NCBI GenBank assembly: GCA_947179485.1
Contig: OX359250.1
Span: 46,721,450-46,785,449, forward strand
Direction of reading: 5' to 3'
DNA from: Allacma fusca
Lineage: Eukaryota; Arthropoda; Collembola; Symphypleona; Sminthuridae
Length of the DNA stretch: 64,000 nucleotides
A model generated the notes under the pieces. The model ran no database searches and was not told where the DNA came from. It saw only the letters and a list, made by a program, of their open reading frames with translations. Positions 57,001 to 63,000 of this stretch are shown here, one piece after another. The position numbers were made by a program, and so were the translations under genes. Every line of letters starts with the position of its first letter. The stretch's first letter is position 1.

Positions 57001-60000
57001 AACTTCGGATGCCACTCTATCAGTAGACCAGCACAAGACAGATGTGTCGAAGGTCGTCGAATTAACAATTTCGGATGCCCTACAATCAATTGACCTTCCC
57101 AAGGAAGATGTGGTGAAAGTCGCTGTATTATCAGAAGCAGATTCTACTCAAGTACCCAGCATACCCCCGGCAGATCTGATCAAATTGGTTGAACTACCAG
57201 CTCAGGATTCCAAGCAAGAAGTCGGCCTGCCCAAGGCAGATGGGATACACGTCGTAGAATTACTAACTTTGGATGACACACAATCAGTTGACGTGCTGAC
57301 GGGAGATGATGGAGTCCAGGCTTTACCAATTTCGGATTTAACCAAAGCATTCGACCTACATGACGCAGACATAACACCAAGCGATTCCAAGGCAGCATTC
57401 GACCTGCCCAAGTCAGATGTGACGAAAGACGTTGAATTACCAATTTTGGATTCCACAAAAGTACTTGACCTGCCCAAAGCAGACACGACGAAAGTCGTTG
57501 AATTACTGATTTCGGATACACGAGAAATCGACCTGCACAAGGCAGATGTAACTTCAAAGGTCGAAATATCAACTTCGGATTCCAAGGCCGCAGTCGACCT
57601 GTCCAAGTCAGATGTGACGAAAGAAGTTGAAGTGTCAATTGTGGATTCCACAGAAGCGATCCGCCTTCACAAGGGAGATGCGGAGAAATTTGTAGAATTA
57701 ACAGCTTCCGATTCCAAGCAATTAGTCGACATATCACAAGTTGTGACAAAAGCCGTTCAAATATCAACTTCGGATTCTACGGCATCAGTCGACCTTTCTA
57801 AGGAAGATGTGACAAAAGTCACAGATACATTGAAAACCATTGAATTGCCAACTTCGGATTCAAAACAAGCAATCGACTTGCACAAGTCAGATGCAACGAC
57901 AGTTATTGAATTACCAACATCGGAATCCAAACAAGCACTTGACCCGACGCAGACAGATACGACGAAAGCCCTCGAATTACCGGCTACAGATCCTACGCTC
58001 GCAGTCGACATATCTCAGGCAGATCTGACGAAATTGGCTGAATCACTAACTCACGATTCCATGGAAGCAGTCGTCATTCCCAAGGCAGATGTGACGAAAG
58101 TCGTTGAGTTACCAACTTCGGATGCCACACAAGCAATCGACCTGCTCGTCGCTGACGTAACACCAAGAGACGAAATATTAACTTCGGATTCCACGGCAAC
58201 AGTCGACCTATCCAAGTCAGATGTGACGAAAGTCGTTGAATTACCAACGTCGGAGATCACACAGTCAGTTGACCTGACAAAGGCAGATGTGGTGAAAGTC
58301 GCTGTATTATCAGCAGCAGATTCTACTCAAGTAGCCGGCCTACCCCCGGCAGATCTGACCAAATTGGTTGAACTACCAACTTCGGAGATCACACAATCCG
58401 TTGACCTACATAAGACACATGTGGAGAAAGTCGTTGAATTACCAACTTCAGATTCCAAGCAAGCAGTTGACCTGCCCAAAGTAGACACGACAAAAGTCGT
58501 TGAATTGGAAATTTTGGATGACACTCAATCAGTTGACCTGCCCAAGGCAGATAAGGCGAAGGTCGTTGAATTACCAATTTCAAAATCCAAAGAAGCAGTT
58601 GACCTACCCCAGACAGACACGACGAAAGTTGTTGAATTACCAACGTCCGAGATCACACAATCAGTTGACCTGGCCAAGGCTGAAGTAACGAAAGTCGTTG
58701 AATTACCTACTTCGGATTCCAAACATGTAGTTGACCTGCCCAAAGCAGACACGATAAAAGTCGCTGAATTACCAGTTTCGGATGCCACTCAATCAGTTGA
58801 CCTGCCCAAGGCAGATGTGACGAAGGTCGTTGAATTACCAATTTCAAAATCCAAAGAAGCAGTTGACCTACCCCAGACAGACACGACGAAAGTTGTTGAA
58901 TTACCAACGTCGGAGATCACACAACCAGTTGATCTGCCCAAAGCAGACACCATAAAAGTCGTTGAATTGGAAATTTCGGGCGACACTCAATTAGTTGACC
59001 TGCCCAAGGCAGATGCGACGAAAGTTGCCGAATTACCAACTTCGGATTCCAAGCAAGAAGTTGACCTGCCCAAGGCTGATGTATCGAAAGTCATTGACTT
59101 ACCAACTTCAGATTCCAAACAGGCAGTTGACCTGCCCAAACCAGACACCACAAAATTCGTTGAATTACCAGTTTCGGATGTCACTCAATCAGCTGACCTG
59201 CCCAAGGCAGATGAGACAAAGGTCCTTGAGTTACCAACTTCGGATTCCAAACAAGCAATCGACGTGCACAAGGCAGATGCGACGAAAGTCGTTGAATTAC
59301 CAGTATCAGAATTCACACAAGTAGTAGATATTACTAAGGGAGACACGACAAAAGTTGAGTATCCTATTTCGGATTACCCACAAGCAGATGACCTAGTTCT
59401 GCCAGTTGCGACTAAAGTCGTGGAATTGCCAATTTCGGGTTCCACACAAATAATCGACCTCTCTCAAATAGATACAACAAAAACCATTGAATTGCCAGCT
59501 TCAGATTCCAAACAAGCAATCGACTTGCACAAGCCAGATGCGACGAAAGTTGTTGAACTACCAACATCGGAATCCAAACAATCAGTTGACCTGCCCAAGA
59601 CAGATGTGATGAAAGCCGTTGACTTAACAACTTCAGATTCCACGCAAGTAGTCGACATACCACAAGAAGTTGTGACAAAATTTGTTGAATTGCCAACTCG
59701 CGAATCTACTCTAGCAGCCGGCCTGCCCGAGGAAGATGTGACGAATCTCGTTGAAATAACATCTTCGGATACTATACAAGCAGCTGACCGGCCCAGCCTA
59801 GACATGACAAAAGTCGTCGAAGTATCAACTTCGGGTTCGACAGAAGCAGTTGACCTGTCCAAGGCAGATGTGGCCACAAGGGATGACTTACCAATTGCGG
59901 ATTCCACGTACTCAGAAACTACTGAAGTTGAGACTGCCAAGGATTACAAAGTGCAGGTTGTTGACAAACGTGAATTTTCGACACTGGAGGAAAGCAAAAC

Positions 60001-63000
60001 AGTTGATACTGTGGTGTCATCTGACAAGCAAATAAAAGTACTTTCGGATGATAATATTTTTGATGAAGTATCTGAAACGGTTGTGAAATCCATTGAAGCT
60101 GGTAGCGTACACTCAGAAAGGGAAGGGGGAAAGTCAGGAGAAACAGTACGAATTCGGAAAGAAGGACGACCGAAACCAACTTTCCTGTTCTCAGAACCAT
60201 CCGAAGAGTTGGATTTGGATGAGGAAATTGCAGTGACAGCTGCTACTGAATTTAAGGATCTGACTGACAAGGACACTACAGAAAAAGAACCTCCAGTGGA
60301 AATGGTATTGACTTCTACGGATGATCAAGTGTTGGACAAAGTTGAGAACCAACAATCCGAGAAAATACAAGAAAAGGAAATTGGGAAATTTCAGAAGTCA
60401 GAAACTACGGATGTTTCTTCAGAAGAGACTTCCACGACAACCCTGATTATGACTGGAACGATGCCTGAACCTGCGGCTGACATACCTGCTCATGAAACTC
60501 TGCCAGAAATATCAGAGATTAAAACAATAATGGGTAAATCAGAAATACAAACTGCGATATCAAAGCCAAAAATGGAACAAGAGCTTGCCAAAGCTTCGAG
60601 CTCAGAACAAACAGATGTTGCTGGAACATCAGCTCCTGTGTTTGTGGAAGCTGTAATTCCTGATTCCACTGATCAAATTTCTCTCACCGCATCTTCTGAG
60701 AAGGTGGTGGCCGAGGTCTCCAAATTACATTTGACCGAAGATATTATGAAATCAGGTGACAAGGAAATTGCGGACCAATTAATCTCAGGGGAAACTATTT
60801 TATCTACTGAAATTACGGGAATATCTTTGCACAAGGCTGAAACTGTTAGGCCTGCTGAAGTCTCTGCAGTTTTGGAAGAAAGTTTACAGAAACAAATCGA
60901 TTTAGAATTCTCACCATCAGCACCATGTCAAGAACAGGCAACCTCTTCAGAATCCTTAGACAATTTGCTATCATTGACATGTGAATCTCCTTTGGAACAA
61001 ATTCTTAATTTGGAATCTTCGTTGCCTTCTGCGTCAGGGTCATCTGCAAAAAGCAGTTCAGGAGGGGAGATGGTGGTAACTTCTCAATTTACACATGAAA
61101 AATCAATGGAATCTGAAGTTGAAAAAACACAAAAAACTGAACTTGCTACGTCGGAAGAAGAAATAATTTCGCTTGCATTTTCAGCAGCAAGTATGCCATT
61201 TACACAAGACGGAGCAGAGTCAGCTGAATCTTTTAAACCTGTAGAGACAATATCCGGACGATCAGAAATTGCGGAGGAATCTATTCCGCCAACTGTTTAT
61301 CGATCAGAATTTGTAAAAGAACTCGAGGTTGTAGTAGAAACAAAGCATGGAGTTGGAATGTCGGAATTGGAGAAATTTACACAAGAAAGTGTTTCTACCA
61401 CAGCAAAACATGCTGCTGATTCCGAGGTTTTGGGACCTTCACCTGACCTAGAAAAACTGAAGGAAGTAATGAAAGACAGTGCAGATACTTCTTATCGTGC
61501 AGTAGAATCGGTCTTGAAATCCGAGACAAGAACGGCGACTAAAGAGATTTCCGAAAAATTTGAAACTTCCTTTGATTTATTACAATCGGGGAAAGTTACT
61601 GGAGAAAGTACTGCCATATCTGAAACATTTACTGAGAAAAAATCTACAAAATACGATACTAAACTGGAGACACCGGAGGAAATACAGGAATCAATGACTT
61701 CAACTATTTTGCCTATAATCGATAGAGAAGCTCCTTGTGTCCCCATTTCCGAAAAATCCGCAGTAGAAGCAAATATTTCAAAACCAAAAGTAAAAATACC
61801 TGAAGAACCTAAAGAGCAATCGACCACCTCAACGAAACAGCCAGACCAAGAAGAGGTAGCTCAAAAAGGTAACGTTCCTTCCGAAAAAGATGTACATGAA
61901 TTTGAGCAACTGGAGACAATTATTGAGACTAAAGAACTTCAAAAGCATCTCCAAACTGACCTGTCGCAACTGGAGAAAGTAAAGGCAGAAGTATGTACAG
62001 CTTCGGAGGCTAGCGTTGAAAAAATAGATTCGAAATTGGATGGCCAAACTCTTCCTCATACTCTGGAAGATACCTCGAAAACCTTACAATCCGAGACAAC
62101 AATTACCAGAGAAATTGAAACTCTTGCGAAGGAAGAATTGGTAGGGAAAGTGGAGAAAGCTCAAGTAGGAGAACAGAGAGAGGAAAAAGTAATGGTTACA
62201 AGCTCTACAGGTGACGATGAAGATTTGGATGAATTTCGAGAACTGGAGTCATTAATTTTCACTTCTGCCTCGAGACTCGATGAGCGTGGAATCATGGAGC
62301 AGAGTCTTCCCCCTGAATTCTTTGATGTAGAATCTGAAATATCGGATAAACGAGCTGCTTCGATTCCGGGAAGCTCTCAGCAAGGGCCTCTTCAACTACA
62401 ACCCGAAGTAAAAATAACCATGTCTACAAAATCCGAGACTGTAGTATCCCATGAGGAAATAATTCAGCCTGCGAAGCTCATCACAAAAACCGAATACTCT
62501 TGTTTTGATCAGACGAAGCGTGAGAAAGCAATTGATGACCGTCCTCTAGAACAAGTGGTTTGCTCCCTTGAAGAAGATATAATAGCTTTCACAGAAGCTT
62601 CAAAAACCGACGCTGTCAATACCAAAGGGAAGAAGGGAGAAAGAATAGAAAGTGAGATTGAGGCAACAGTACATTCCGCAGCCGCTTGGGTTACGGTCGA
62701 CAAAGACATTTTCCCAGACATTCCAGAAAAACCTGTTTGTCTTACAGGAGAAGAGAAAGCGGAGGCTTTGTCTAAAATCCTTGATACAATTGACAGTGAC
62801 GCCACAGTGTCAGAGAAAAAGTCTGTGGGAAAGGATGCAGATGAGGATACGAAAGGTGTGGAGGAACTTTTCATAGTCCCCGTTGTTTTGGATGCAAAGA
62901 CACCGGAAGACGTCCGTAAGTCGTACGAATGTAAGCACGTGGATGAGAAGGAGGAAAAGTTAACGGCTTTGGAAGAAAAGGCTATTGAAATAGAACGAGA

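Noticed and set aside
56434-59940. Many minus-strand and +1 frame open stretches with repetitive proteins
   Set aside because: All are out-of-frame images of the 66-bp coding repeat; the ankyrin frame is open throughout.
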